Assembly: GCF_019375555.1 (NCBI RefSeq)
Contig: NZ_JAHXDN010000007.1
Coordinates: 62,001 to 126,000 of the forward strand
Direction of reading: 5' to 3'
Source: Roseobacter insulae
GTDB taxonomy: Bacteria; Pseudomonadota; Alphaproteobacteria; Rhodobacterales; Rhodobacteraceae
DNA: 64,000 bases
Both the position numbers and the translations under genes were made by a program. This document shows positions 46,525 through 55,571 of this stretch, piece by piece. A model generated the notes under the pieces. The model was not told where the DNA came from. It saw nothing but the letters and a program-made list of their open reading frames with translations, and made no database searches. The first letter of the stretch is position 1. Each line of letters opens with the position of its first letter.

Positions 46525-47754
46525 ATGCGCCGCGTCGTCGTGACAGGATTGGGCATCGTCTCATCCATCGGAAACAACGCCGAAGAGGTGCTGGCCTCGC
46601 TCAAGGCCGGCAAGAGTGGCATCGTCGCCAGCCCCGAGATGGTCGAACACGGGTTCCGCAGTCAGGTTGCCGGCACGCTCAAGATCGACGTGTCTGAACA
46701 TATCGACAAACGGACGCTGCGGTTCATGGGACCCGGCGCCGCCTACGCCTATATCGCCATGGGTCAGGCAATTGTGGATTCAGGCTTGGGAGACGATGTG
46801 GTGTCGCATCCGCGCACGGGTCTGGTGGCAGGCTCCGGTGGCCCGTCCACAAGCGCCATGCTGACCGCCCACACCGTGGTCAGGGAAACGGGGGCCACCA
46901 AACGGATCGGCCCCTTTGCCGTGCCCAAGTGCATGTCATCGACCGTCAGCGCGAACCTCAGCACAGCCTATAAGATCAAGGGCATCAACTATTCGATCAC
47001 CTCCGCCTGTTCGACCTCGCTGCATTGCATAGGCAACGCCGCAGAACAGATCATGCTGGGCAAGCAGGACGTGATGTTCGCGGGCGGCGGCGAGGAGCTG
47101 GACTGGACGCTTTCCTGCCTTTTCGACGCGATGGGTGCCATGAGCAGCAAGTTCAACGACGCGCCCGAGACCGCGAGCCGTGCTTTCGATGCCAACCGCG
47201 ATGGGTTTGTCATCTCCGGCGGGGGCGGGATCTTGGTGCTGGAAGATCTTGATCACGCGCTGGCCCGCGGCGCAAAAATCTACGCGGAGATCACCGGCTA
47301 TGCTGCCACATCGGATGGTCACGACATGGTGGCCCCGTCCGGCGAAGGCGGCGGGCGCGCGATGCAGATCGCCCTTCAGACACTGCCGGAAGGGCGAAAA
47401 GTAAGCTATATCAATGCGCATGGCACCTCGACCCCGGCGGGTGACCAGCCCGAGATCGAGGCGGTGCGCCGTGCTTTCGAAGGCCTGCAACAACCGCCGG
47501 TCAGCTCCACCAAGTCGATGACCGGGCACAGTCAGGGGGCCGCGGGCGCGCAGGAGGCGATCTACTGCCTGCTGATGCTCAAAGAGGACTTCATTGCGCC
47601 CTCCATCAACGTCGATGCGCTCGACCCGGCCTTCAAACCTGCAGAGATCGCGACGGAGCTGGTCGAAAATGCCGGGCTTGATTCCGTTATGACCAATTCC
47701 TTCGGGTTTGGTGGCACCAACGGCTCAATGATCATGTCGAACTATCGCGGGTGA
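46525..47754 (+). CDS. fabB: 3-oxoacyl-ACP synthase I
   Basis: Elongates acyl-ACP by condensation with malonyl-ACP, needed for unsaturated fatty acids. The 409-residue thiolase-fold protein has the Cys nucleophile in [11 protein letters not shown] and the two His in [11 protein letters not shown] and GHSQGAAGA (Cys-His-His triad). ATG 46525 sits after AAGGAG; an in-frame ATG at 46510 lies before that site. Follows fabA after 37 bp. Confidence 0.96.
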   Translation: MRRVVVTGLGIVSSIGNNAEEVLASLKAGKSGIVASPEMVEHGFRSQVAGTLKIDVSEHIDKRTLRFMGPGAAYAYIAMGQAIVDSGLGDDVVSHPRTGLVAGSGGPSTSAMLTAHTVVRETGATKRIGPFAVPKCMSSTVSANLSTAYKIKGINYSITSACSTSLHCIGNAAEQIMLGKQDVMFAGGGEELDWTLSCLFDAMGAMSSKFNDAPETASRAFDANRDGFVISGGGGILVLEDLDHALARGAKIYAEITGYAATSDGHDMVAPSGEGGGRAMQIALQTLPEGRKVSYINAHGTSTPAGDQPEIEAVRRAFEGLQQPPVSSTKSMTGHSQGAAGAQEAIYCLLMLKEDFIAPSINVDALDPAFKPAEIATELVENAGLDSVMTNSFGFGGTNGSMIMSNYRG

Positions 47755-47762
47755 GGTAATTT

Positions 47763-48554
47763 ATGTCGGGTCTGCTGAACGGAAAACGAGGCCTCGTCAT
47801 GGGCGTGGCCAACGAACGCTCCATCGCGTGGGGCATCGCCAGGGCAATGTCCGAAGCCGGTGCCGAGTTGGCCTTCACCTATCAGGGCGAAGCGTTCGGA
47901 TCCCGCCTCGCGCCTCTGGCAGCCTCGGTCGGGTCCGATTTCATGGTTGATGTGGATGTCACCGACGATGCCTCGCTCGACACTGCATTCGAGCAGCTGA
48001 GCGCCCGGTGGCCAACCATTGATTTCGTGGTGCACGCCATTGCCTTCTCTGACAAGAACGAGCTGACAGGCAGATTTCTCGACACCAGCCGCGCCAATTT
48101 CAAGCAAACCATGGACATCAGCGCATATTCATTCATCGAGGTGGCACGGCGTGCGCACCCGCTGATGGTCGAACAAGGCGGCACGCTGATGACACTGACC
48201 TACCAGGGCAGTAACAGCGTAGTGCCGAATTACAATGTCATGGGGATCGCCAAGGCCGCACTGGAAAGCGCGACGCGCTATCTTGCCAACGATCTGGGGC
48301 CTGACGGGATCCGGGTCAATGCCATTTCCCCCGGCCCGATGAAAACCCTTGCCGGCGCGGCCATCGGCGGTGCGCGCAAAACCTATAAGTTCACCGATCA
48401 GAACGCGCCCCTGCGTTCGAATGCGACGCTGGAAGCTGTCGGTGGTACGGCGGTCTACCTCGCCTCTGACGCCGGGGCCTGCACGACGGGAGAGATCATT
48501 CGGGTTGACGGCGGATACCATGTGCTTGGGATGCCGCAGGGCGAAAACCTGTAA
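47763..48554 (+). CDS. fabI: Enoyl-ACP reductase (NADH)
   Basis: Last reduction of each fatty acid cycle. The 263-residue SDR-type protein starts with GKRGLVMGVANERSIAWGIA (NADH-binding) and has the Y-x6-K catalytic arrangement in NYNVMGIAKAALES, typical of FabI. It starts 8 bp after fabB, the third gene of the operon. Confidence 0.95.
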   Translation: MSGLLNGKRGLVMGVANERSIAWGIARAMSEAGAELAFTYQGEAFGSRLAPLAASVGSDFMVDVDVTDDASLDTAFEQLSARWPTIDFVVHAIAFSDKNELTGRFLDTSRANFKQTMDISAYSFIEVARRAHPLMVEQGGTLMTLTYQGSNSVVPNYNVMGIAKAALESATRYLANDLGPDGIRVNAISPGPMKTLAGAAIGGARKTYKFTDQNAPLRSNATLEAVGGTAVYLASDAGACTTGEIIRVDGGYHVLGMPQGENL

Positions 48555-48629
48555 CCCACCAGCGAAGTGATCGCCGCGCTGCCCAAGTGACGCCCAACTG
48601 AGGCCATATTCAATCTGCAGTATGAGGGC

Positions 48630-48962
48630 ATGTATCATAATGCTGATTCCCGAACCCTGCGACAGGCCCGGTGCATCCGGCGCGCCGGTCGCGCGCGTCT
48701 TTACGCGTGGTTGCTGATGCCGGTCACGGCAGCGACATTCTCGGCGGCCATGTGGTCAGACCCGGTTTTGAAACCGAAACTGCTGAGCGGCCTGGAAGAC
48801 GCAAAACCGATTATCGAGGCATTGATGAACGGTGAATTCCCAACTGAGGAAGCGCGATTGCTTCAGGACGCCGCTGCCGAGAAGGCCGCGGAACTCAATG
48901 CAAAGATCGCGGGCCTCCCGGTGTCGCGGACACCGATCAACCGGCCTGAAGACGACGGCTAA
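48630..48962 (+). CDS. Hypothetical protein, 110 aa
   Basis: Unrecognised. A basic N-terminus leads into a hydrophobic segment (LYAWLLMPVTAATFSAAMW, about residues 24-42) that could be a membrane anchor, followed by a helical acidic part (EEARLLQDAAAEKAAELNAKI). The ATG at 48630 has only a crowded ribosome site. It may be the last gene of the fab transcript or an independent small membrane protein. Ends 9 bp from the convergent FKBP gene. Confidence 0.45.
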   Translation: MYHNADSRTLRQARCIRRAGRARLYAWLLMPVTAATFSAAMWSDPVLKPKLLSGLEDAKPIIEALMNGEFPTEEARLLQDAAAEKAAELNAKIAGLPVSRTPINRPEDDG

Positions 48963-48971
48963 GCGCCATCG

Positions 48972-49400
48972 TCAGGTGATTGACATCAACTCGATATCGA
49001 ATTTCAGGTCCTTCCCCGCCAGCGGATGGTTCGCATCCAGCGTGACGGTTGCTTCGTCAACTTCCACCACCATCACCGGCATTGCCTGACCGTCCGGGGT
49101 CTGCATTTGTAGCTGGGTCCCGACTTCCAGGGGAATATCTGCCGGAATGCCCTCGCGCGGGACAGCCTGCCGCATTTCGGGATTCAGGGGTCCGTATGCT
49201 TCGGCACAGGGGATCTCGACCGTCTTCTTGTCCCCCACGACCATGCCGGGCATTGCCACGTCCAACCCCGGAATGATCTGACCGGACCCCACAACAAACT
49301 CCAATGGATCCCGCCCGTCTGAACTGTCGAAGGTCGTGCCATCAAGCAGGGTTCCTGTGTAATGGATGGCAACAGTGTCGCCCGATTTAACCTGGGTCAT
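48972..49400 (-). CDS. FKBP-type peptidyl-prolyl isomerase, SlyD-like
   Basis: Folding catalyst and chaperone, 142 residues. The FKBP domain (VAIHYTGTLLDGTTFDSS) is split by an inserted IF domain with conserved EIPCAEAYGPLNPE, and ends DANHPLAGKDLKFDIELM, as in SlyD. It lacks the long His-rich metal-binding tail of E. coli SlyD. The ATG at 49400 is assigned by homology; the ribosome site is weak. Convergent with the 110-aa gene. Confidence 0.92.
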   Translation of the reverse strand: MTQVKSGDTVAIHYTGTLLDGTTFDSSDGRDPLEFVVGSGQIIPGLDVAMPGMVVGDKKTVEIPCAEAYGPLNPEMRQAVPREGIPADIPLEVGTQLQMQTPDGQAMPVMVVEVDEATVTLDANHPLAGKDLKFDIELMSIT

Positions 49401-49585
49401 CAGTAGTCCGATCATGATCTGGAAAGAATGGGGGAGGCCGCGTGTCTGCGCAGGTTCTCCTTGAGATGACCGTAGCCTGCCCCTGTTGACGGCGCGAGTA
49501 AACCCGAAATTCTCCGCATTTGGGCCTTTTCGGCCACGCGGAGCCATGACACTCTGAAGCCGAAACAGCCCGAAGGGATGGTATC

Positions 49586-50272
49586 ATGCCGATCACGACC
49601 TGCATCTTTGATGCTTATGGCACGTTGTTCGATGTTGCGGCTGCGGCGCGTCAGGCCGCGTCCGAACCCGATTTCGCGCAACTCTCCGATACATGGCCGG
49701 CCCTGGCAGAGCATTGGCGCAACAAACAGCTGCAGTATACGTGGTTGCGGGCTGTGGTGGGCGCGCATGATGACTTCTGGAACGTCACGCAGCAGGGATT
49801 GGACTGGGCGCTGGAAAAAACCGGCCTGGACGGTGATCCGGCGTTGCGCGAACGGCTGCTGGCGCTTTATTGGCAGCTTGAAGCCTATCCGGAGGTTCCC
49901 GGGATGTTACACAGGTTAAAAGCCGGCGGCATGCAGACGGCGATCCTGTCGAACGGCTCGCCCGACATGTTGCAGGGTGCCGTCGCCTCGGCCGGGATTG
50001 CGGATGTGTTGGACGATACCTTATCCGTCGAGACGGTGGGCGTATTTAAACCAGACGAAAAAGTCTACGATCTGGTGGGCAGGCGCTTTGGCTGTGACAA
50101 GACGGAAGTCCTGTTCGTGTCGTCAAACGGGTGGGACGCGGGTTGCGCGACGGGATATGGGTTTGTAACCGCATGGGTCAATCGTGCGAACGATCCGGTA
50201 GACAGGTTGCCATGGGTGCCGCAGCACGTTCTGAGCGATCTGACCGGCATCCCGGGTTTGGCAGGGTTGTAA
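49586..50272 (+). CDS. L-2-haloacid dehalogenase-type HAD hydrolase
   Basis: HAD-superfamily hydrolase, 228 residues. The nucleophile is Asp9 in IFDAYGTLFD; motif II is ILSNGS; Lys in FKPDEKVY; and the SSNGWDAGCATGYG block matches true type II haloacid dehalogenases (SSNxWD). It may act on 2-haloacids or small phosphates. Its TAA shares a base with the following ATG (TAATG), opening a six-gene operon on this strand. Confidence 0.85.
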   Translation: MPITTCIFDAYGTLFDVAAAARQAASEPDFAQLSDTWPALAEHWRNKQLQYTWLRAVVGAHDDFWNVTQQGLDWALEKTGLDGDPALRERLLALYWQLEAYPEVPGMLHRLKAGGMQTAILSNGSPDMLQGAVASAGIADVLDDTLSVETVGVFKPDEKVYDLVGRRFGCDKTEVLFVSSNGWDAGCATGYGFVTAWVNRANDPVDRLPWVPQHVLSDLTGIPGLAGL

Positions 50273-51096
50273 TGGCATATTTCACGACATCAGACGGCCT
50301 ATCGCTGTATTATACGGACGAAGGCAAGGGGCCGCCGGTACTTTGCCTTGCGGGTTTGACGCGGACGACGGCAGATTTCGACTATGTCACGCCGCATCTT
50401 CAAAATGTCCGGCTGATCAAGATGGACTACCGCGGGCGCGGCAAGTCTGATTGGGACGAGACATGGCAGAATTATGCGCTGCCCGTCGAATGCCGCGACG
50501 CACTTGAGCTTCTCGATCACCTCGGTCTCGACAAGGTCGCGATCATCGGCACCTCGCGCGGAGGGCTGAACGCGATGGGCCTCGCGATGGGCGCAAAGGA
50601 GCGGCTGTCAGGTGTCGCCCTGAACGACATCGGACCGGTGATCGAACAGGAAGGGTTGAAGTTCATCTCCGGCTATCTGGGGCGCAATCCGGCCGCAAAG
50701 ACCCATGCGGACGCCGCGCATGTCATGGCGCAGATGTACAGCGGGTTCACGGATGTTCCGCAAAACCGGTGGCTGGAGGAGGCCTACAAGCATTTTCGCG
50801 AAACCGCGGATGGTCTGGAAATCACCTATGATCCGCGGTTGCGCGATGCCATCGAAGCTATGGGCGCGCAGGCGGCACCGGACCTGTGGCCTTACTTCGA
50901 CGCGTTGGAGGGTCTGCCCCTGGCCTGCATAAGGGGCGAAAACTCCGACTTGCTGAGCGTCGAAACCCTGACCGAGATGGAACGCCGCCGCCCCGATATG
51001 ATAAGTGTTACCGTGTCCGGACGCGGGCACATCCCGTTTCTGGACGAACCGGAATCGGTCGCGGCATTGCAAACATGGACAAATGCGCTGACATGA
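50272..51096 (+). CDS. Alpha/beta hydrolase
   Basis: A 274-residue alpha/beta-fold hydrolase with the nucleophile elbow GTSRGG, and the C-terminal catalytic His in GRGHIPFLDEP. The order resembles carboxylesterases or enol-lactone hydrolases; substrate unknown. ATG 50272 overlaps the previous stop and its own TGA overlaps the next ATG (ATGA). Translationally coupled second gene of the operon. Confidence 0.82.
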   Translation: MAYFTTSDGLSLYYTDEGKGPPVLCLAGLTRTTADFDYVTPHLQNVRLIKMDYRGRGKSDWDETWQNYALPVECRDALELLDHLGLDKVAIIGTSRGGLNAMGLAMGAKERLSGVALNDIGPVIEQEGLKFISGYLGRNPAAKTHADAAHVMAQMYSGFTDVPQNRWLEEAYKHFRETADGLEITYDPRLRDAIEAMGAQAAPDLWPYFDALEGLPLACIRGENSDLLSVETLTEMERRRPDMISVTVSGRGHIPFLDEPESVAALQTWTNALT

Positions 51097-52100
51097 ATAT
51101 CGAGATGATCCGAGCCGCCGCCACACGTCTGGCAGGCCACGCGCGCCGCACGCCGCTGTTGTCATCACCATTTCTGGATGACATCGCCGGACGCCGGGTG
51201 TGGATCAAACCAGAGTGTCTGCAGCATACCGGCAGCTTCAAATTCCGCGGTGCATGGTCTGCCGTTTCCGCCCTTTCGGAGGCGGCGCGAGCACGTGGGG
51301 TCATTGCGTTTTCCAGCGGCAACCATGCGCAGGGCGTGGCGCTGGCGGCGCGGTCGCATGGCACGCAGGCGGTGATCATCATGCCGCAGGATGCGCCACG
51401 GGTGAAAATCGAGAATACGAAGGCGCTGGGGGCGGAGGTTGTTCTCTATGATCGCGCAAACGGGGAAGATCGCGATGCCATTGGCGACGAATTGTCGGCA
51501 GCACGTGGCCTGACACTGATTAAACCCTACGACGACCCGGAGGTGATTGCCGGACAAGGCACTACCGGGCTGGAGATTGCGCAACAAGCTGCCGAAAAGG
51601 GGATATCTAAGGCAGATGTCATCGTCTGCTGCGGTGGCGGGGGGTTCTCTTCCGGCATCGCGCTGGCGCTGGAAGCAGACGCCCCGCAGTTGCGGGTCCG
51701 TCCCGCCGAGCCGCAGGGGTACGACGATGTCGCCCGCTCCCTCGCCTCGGGTCGGATCGAGCGAAACAAGTCGCTGGCTGGCAGCCTGTGCGACGCCATT
51801 GTGACGCCGCAGCCCGGTGTGCTGACCTTCCCAATTCTGAAGCGGCTTGCCGGTCCCGGCCTCGTTGTCTCAGAAAAAGACGCGATGCGCGCCATGGCGC
51901 TTGCGTTCAACCGGCTCAAGATCGTGGCCGAACCCGGGGGGGCCGTGGCGCTGGCTGCGGCGCTGTTTCACGGCGCTGAGATCGGGGGAGAGGACGTAAT
52001 TGTCACCATTTCCGGTGGCAATGTGGACAGGGATGTCTTTCAGCGCGCGCTGGACATGGAACATGAAGATTTTCGACAAGATAGGGGTGATGCTGCATGA
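51093..52100 (+). CDS. Threonine/serine dehydratase-like PLP enzyme
   Basis: Fold-type II PLP enzyme, 335 residues, of the threonine dehydratase/serine racemase family. The PLP-lysine block is TGSFKFRGA, with SSGNHAQGVA and the glycine loop CCGGGGFSSG. It lacks the C-terminal ACT regulatory domain of IlvA, so it is a catabolic or specialised deaminase. Overlaps with both neighbours (4 bp each). Substrate may be threonine, serine or a hydroxy-amino acid from this operon's pathway. Confidence 0.85.
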   Translation: MNIEMIRAAATRLAGHARRTPLLSSPFLDDIAGRRVWIKPECLQHTGSFKFRGAWSAVSALSEAARARGVIAFSSGNHAQGVALAARSHGTQAVIIMPQDAPRVKIENTKALGAEVVLYDRANGEDRDAIGDELSAARGLTLIKPYDDPEVIAGQGTTGLEIAQQAAEKGISKADVIVCCGGGGFSSGIALALEADAPQLRVRPAEPQGYDDVARSLASGRIERNKSLAGSLCDAIVTPQPGVLTFPILKRLAGPGLVVSEKDAMRAMALAFNRLKIVAEPGGAVALAAALFHGAEIGGEDVIVTISGGNVDRDVFQRALDMEHEDFRQDRGDAA

Positions 52101-52885
52101 AAATGCTCGATCTAGGCGACGTGCGGTTGCACTACCGCGTGGATGGTCCGGATACCGGAGCACCCGTGGTTTTCGCAAATTCGCTGGGAACCGATTTGCG
52201 CTTGTGGGATCTGGTCCTGCCCTTCCTGCCCGACGGTCTCAGGATCATACGGTATGACAAGCGTGGGCACGGGCTGTCATCCTGTCCGCAAAGCCCCTAC
52301 GCGATGGGAGCCCTCGTCACCGATGCCGAAAAACTGCTGGATCATCTGGAAGTGCGCGATTGCGTTTTTGTCGGCCTGTCGATCGGCGGCATGATAGCCC
52401 AGGGCCTTGCGGTCAAACGTCTCGATATGATCAGGGCCATGGTCCTGTCGAACACGGCGGCCAAAATCGGCACGCCGGACCTGTGGGCAGATCGCATTGA
52501 CAGCGTGCGCGCGGGGGGGATCGAAAGCCTCGCGGATGCGGTGATGGACAGATGGTTTTCGAAAGACTTCCGCGCGTTGCCGGAACTGGAACTCTGGCGC
52601 AACATGCTGACGCAGCAAAATGACGAAGGGTACATGGGCTGTTCCGCCGCCATTTCAGGCACGGATTTCTTCACGACAACCGCGGGTTTGCGGCTGCCCA
52701 CCCTGGGCATTGCGGGTGCTGAAGATGGCTCCACACCCCCCGATATGGTGCGCGAAACCGTGGATCTGATCCCCGGCAGCCAGTTTCATATTATCCGCAA
52801 GGCCGGCCATCTGCCCTGTGTCGAACAACCCGAGGAATACGGGGCGATCCTGACACGGTTCCTGAAGGAGGTTGGCCATGTGTGA
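52097..52885 (+). CDS. pcaD: 3-oxoadipate enol-lactone hydrolase-like protein
   Basis: Alpha/beta hydrolase that opens 3-oxoadipate enol-lactone in the protocatechuate branch of the beta-ketoadipate pathway. The 262 residues have GLSIGGMIAQ (nucleophile), RYDKRGHGLS and KAGHLPCVEQPE (His). The start overlaps the previous stop; pcaB follows after 34 bp. pcaC, pcaG and pcaH, usually adjacent, are absent from this window. Confidence 0.85.
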   Translation: MKMLDLGDVRLHYRVDGPDTGAPVVFANSLGTDLRLWDLVLPFLPDGLRIIRYDKRGHGLSSCPQSPYAMGALVTDAEKLLDHLEVRDCVFVGLSIGGMIAQGLAVKRLDMIRAMVLSNTAAKIGTPDLWADRIDSVRAGGIESLADAVMDRWFSKDFRALPELELWRNMLTQQNDEGYMGCSAAISGTDFFTTTAGLRLPTLGIAGAEDGSTPPDMVRETVDLIPGSQFHIIRKAGHLPCVEQPEEYGAILTRFLKEVGHV

Positions 52886-52919
52886 CGCACCGCCTTCCCC
52901 GCAAAGGCGTCGCTGAGCG

Positions 52920-54245
52920 ATGGCTGCATGCGTTTTCGACAGCCCGCTTTATGCGCAGCTGTTTCCCACGGGTGAGACCGGACGATTGTTCAGTGACAGC
53001 GCCAGCATACGCGCGATGCTGCTGGTCGAAGGCGCTTTGGCCAAGGCGCAGGGACAGCTGGGCGTAATCCCCGAAACCAGCGCGGCCGCCATTCACCGCG
53101 CGACGCTGGAAATCCAGATCGATCCCGGCGCACTGGCCGAGGCCACGGGTGAAAACGGCGTGAGTGTGCCGGGCATGCTGGCCGCCTTCCGGGCGGAAAT
53201 GAACGCGCCCGAACACGCACAATATCTGCACTGGGGCGCGACCTCTCAGGACATTATCGATACCGGGCTGATGCTGCGGTTGCGTCAGGCGCTGGTTCTC
53301 GCCGAAACTGACATTCGGCAAATTCTCACACGCCTGTCAGAACAGGCGGACAAGCACGCGGAACTGCCGATGCCCGCACGCACCTACAGCCAGCAGGCGA
53401 CGCCAACAAGCTGGGGCGCGGTGCTGGCGGGCTGGGGCGCGCCATTGCTGGACGCGCTTGACGCCCTGCCCGCGCTGCGCGCGCAAAACCTGTGGGTCTC
53501 TCTGTCCGGGGCAGCGGGCACAGCCTCTGCCCTCGGGGCCGATGTTCCCGCGTTGCGCGCGGCTTTCGCCGAAGGCCTCGGGCTGCGGGATCCTGCCCGG
53601 TCGTGGCACACCGACCGCGGTCCGGTCTTGCGCATCGCGGGCTGGATGTCCGGGATTGCCGCGACCCTTGGTGGCATGGGCAGCACTCTGACCGGCATGG
53701 CCGCCACTGAAGTTCACGAAGTCTCACTGGGGCGCGCGGGTGCGTCATCGACGATGCCGCAAAAGCAAAACCCAATCAGGCCGTCGGCGCTCATCGCTCT
53801 TTCGCATCAGATGGCCGGGTTAACAGCCACCTTGCAGGCTGCGGGCAGTCATCAATACCAGCGCGACGGCGCCGCGTGGTTCACCGAATGGATGGTCGTG
53901 CCGCAAATCGCCCTGACATGTGCTGCATCCTTGCAGCACGCGGTGGCGTTGTCTCGCTCCCTGCGTCCCGACGCCGCCTGGATGGCGCGCACGCTGGACC
54001 AGGGTCTGGGGTTGATTTACGCCGAAGCGTTGAGTTTCGCGCTTGCCGAACGGATGCCCCGCCCGGAAGCGCAACAGACCACCAAGGCACTGTGCGGCGA
54101 CGCGGTATCGACCGGGCGACCCTTGCCCGAGATCGCGAGGGAGCGTTATCCGGATTTACCGCCCTCCCTCTTCCGGTCTGCGGCTCAACTTGGTCAGGCA
54201 CCGCAGGACGCGCGGCGGTTCGCAGCCCGCGTTCGGGCCCTCTGA
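52920..54245 (+). CDS. pcaB: 3-carboxy-cis,cis-muconate cycloisomerase
   Basis: Fumarase/aspartase-superfamily lactonising enzyme of protocatechuate catabolism, 441 residues. The superfamily signature GASSTMPQKQNPI and the HWGATSQDIIDTGLML block identify PcaB-type cycloisomerases. Followed by an MFS gene after 3 bp. Together with pcaD it covers two consecutive steps only, so the rest of the pathway must be encoded elsewhere. Confidence 0.9.
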   Translation: MAACVFDSPLYAQLFPTGETGRLFSDSASIRAMLLVEGALAKAQGQLGVIPETSAAAIHRATLEIQIDPGALAEATGENGVSVPGMLAAFRAEMNAPEHAQYLHWGATSQDIIDTGLMLRLRQALVLAETDIRQILTRLSEQADKHAELPMPARTYSQQATPTSWGAVLAGWGAPLLDALDALPALRAQNLWVSLSGAAGTASALGADVPALRAAFAEGLGLRDPARSWHTDRGPVLRIAGWMSGIAATLGGMGSTLTGMAATEVHEVSLGRAGASSTMPQKQNPIRPSALIALSHQMAGLTATLQAAGSHQYQRDGAAWFTEWMVVPQIALTCAASLQHAVALSRSLRPDAAWMARTLDQGLGLIYAEALSFALAERMPRPEAQQTTKALCGDAVSTGRPLPEIARERYPDLPPSLFRSAAQLGQAPQDARRFAARVRAL

Positions 54246-54248
54246 CGC

Positions 54249-55466
54249 ATGCGGCCAGCGGTCCTGTTCATCCTTGTAACCGTAACGCTGGATTCGATGG
54301 GCATTGGCCTGATCATTCCGGTCATGCCCGATCTGATACAGGAGGTTCAGGGCACGGGATTGAGCAAGGCGGCGCTGTGGGGTGGCGTTCTGTCCACCAG
54401 CTTTGCGGTCATGCAGTTCCTCTTCGGTCCGATCATCGGCGGGCTGTCAGACCGGTATGGGCGACGGCCTGTATTGCTGGTGTCCCTCGTGGTCATGGCA
54501 CTGGATTACCTGGTGATGGCGGTTGCAGGCAGCATTTTCTTGTTGCTTGCCGGTCGCATCGTCGGCGGGATCACGGCCGCCACCCAATCCACCGCGAACG
54601 CCTACATGGCGGATATCTCCGGCCCCGAGGATCGCGCTGCAAATTTTGGCCTGATCGGTGCGGCCTTCGGGATCGGTTTCGTTCTGGGCCCCCTGCTTGG
54701 CGGCCTGCTGGCAGAATATGGCACGCGCGCGCCCTTCTATGCCGCGGCCGTTCTGGCGGCGCTCAATGCCGTTTTCGGCTACTTTGTGCTGCGCGAGACC
54801 GTCACCGATGCTATTCGCCGCCCCTTCCGCTGGTCGCGCGCCAACCCGCTGGGCAGCGTGCGCCAGCTCAGCAGCCTGCCGGGCGTCGGGCCCTTGCTGG
54901 CTGTCTATTTCCTCTATCAGGTCGCCTTCATGGTCTATCCGGCTGTCTGGTCGTTCTTCGGCAAGGAGCGGTTTGGATGGGACCCCGCCACCATCGGTCT
55001 CAGCCTTGCGCTGTTCGGCGTCATGATGGCAATCGTCCAGGGCGGCCTGATCCGTTGGGTTTTGCGACTTCTTGGGGAGCGCGGTACCGTTCTTTATGGG
55101 CACGTCTTTGATATCGCAGCCTTTCTGGCACTGGCGTTCGTCACCAGCGGCACCGTCGCATTGATCCTTACCCCGCTGGCCGCACTGGCCGCCGTGATCA
55201 CGCCTGCGCTGCAGGGCATTATGTCAAAGGCGGTCGGTCAGGATGCACAGGGCGAGTTGCAGGGCGCGCTGACCTCTGCCACTGCCCTGGCGATGATCCT
55301 GTCGCCGATGATGATGACAAGCGTATTCGCGAGCTTCACCGCGGATGCGGCGCCACTGTACCTGCCAGGTGCCCCCTTCATCCTGTCAGCGGTCCTGATG
55401 GCCCTGGGACTGATTGTATTTCTCGGTTTCAAACCGGCGGCGGATACCGTGGAAAAAGCGGGATAA
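54249..55466 (+). CDS. MFS transporter, TetA-like (TCR/Tet family)
   Basis: A 405-residue 12-helix major facilitator. The N-terminal [16 protein letters not shown] and the loop motif [15 protein letters not shown] are typical of the TCR/Tet drug:H+ antiporter branch, but many such roseobacter proteins transport metabolites. It begins 3 bp after pcaB and is likely the last gene of that operon. Resistance should not be inferred. Confidence 0.86.
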   Translation: MRPAVLFILVTVTLDSMGIGLIIPVMPDLIQEVQGTGLSKAALWGGVLSTSFAVMQFLFGPIIGGLSDRYGRRPVLLVSLVVMALDYLVMAVAGSIFLLLAGRIVGGITAATQSTANAYMADISGPEDRAANFGLIGAAFGIGFVLGPLLGGLLAEYGTRAPFYAAAVLAALNAVFGYFVLRETVTDAIRRPFRWSRANPLGSVRQLSSLPGVGPLLAVYFLYQVAFMVYPAVWSFFGKERFGWDPATIGLSLALFGVMMAIVQGGLIRWVLRLLGERGTVLYGHVFDIAAFLALAFVTSGTVALILTPLAALAAVITPALQGIMSKAVGQDAQGELQGALTSATALAMILSPMMMTSVFASFTADAAPLYLPGAPFILSAVLMALGLIVFLGFKPAADTVEKAG

Positions 55467-55468
55467 CT

Positions 55469-55485
55469 GCGACATTACATGTCGC
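55469..55485. promoter_or_regulatory. Palindrome upstream of the zinc alcohol dehydrogenase gene
   Basis: GCGACAT-TAC-ATGTCGC is a perfect 7-bp-arm dyad directly after the MFS stop. A -35-like TTGATA lies next to it (55487-55492), though the matching -10 is poor. It could be an operator for the downstream genes. It is not followed by a U tract, so it is a weak terminator candidate. Confidence 0.45.
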
Positions 55486-55571
55486 GTTGATACTTGCACC
55501 GGGTCTCGCTTGAAGGCACCCTCCCCCGGATGATCACCCGCGCCCCGGCGCCTGAGAAAGACGGCAGACCG

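Noticed and set aside
53876-55111. 411-codon open frame overlapping pcaB and the MFS gene in another frame
   Set aside because: Composition is Arg/Gly/Pro-rich and it conflicts with two well-supported genes on the same strand.
54249-55466. TetA-like MFS protein and NylB-like serine hydrolase (19075-20238) as antibiotic resistance genes
   Set aside because: Family resemblance only; neither context nor motifs indicate drug resistance rather than metabolite transport or amide hydrolysis.
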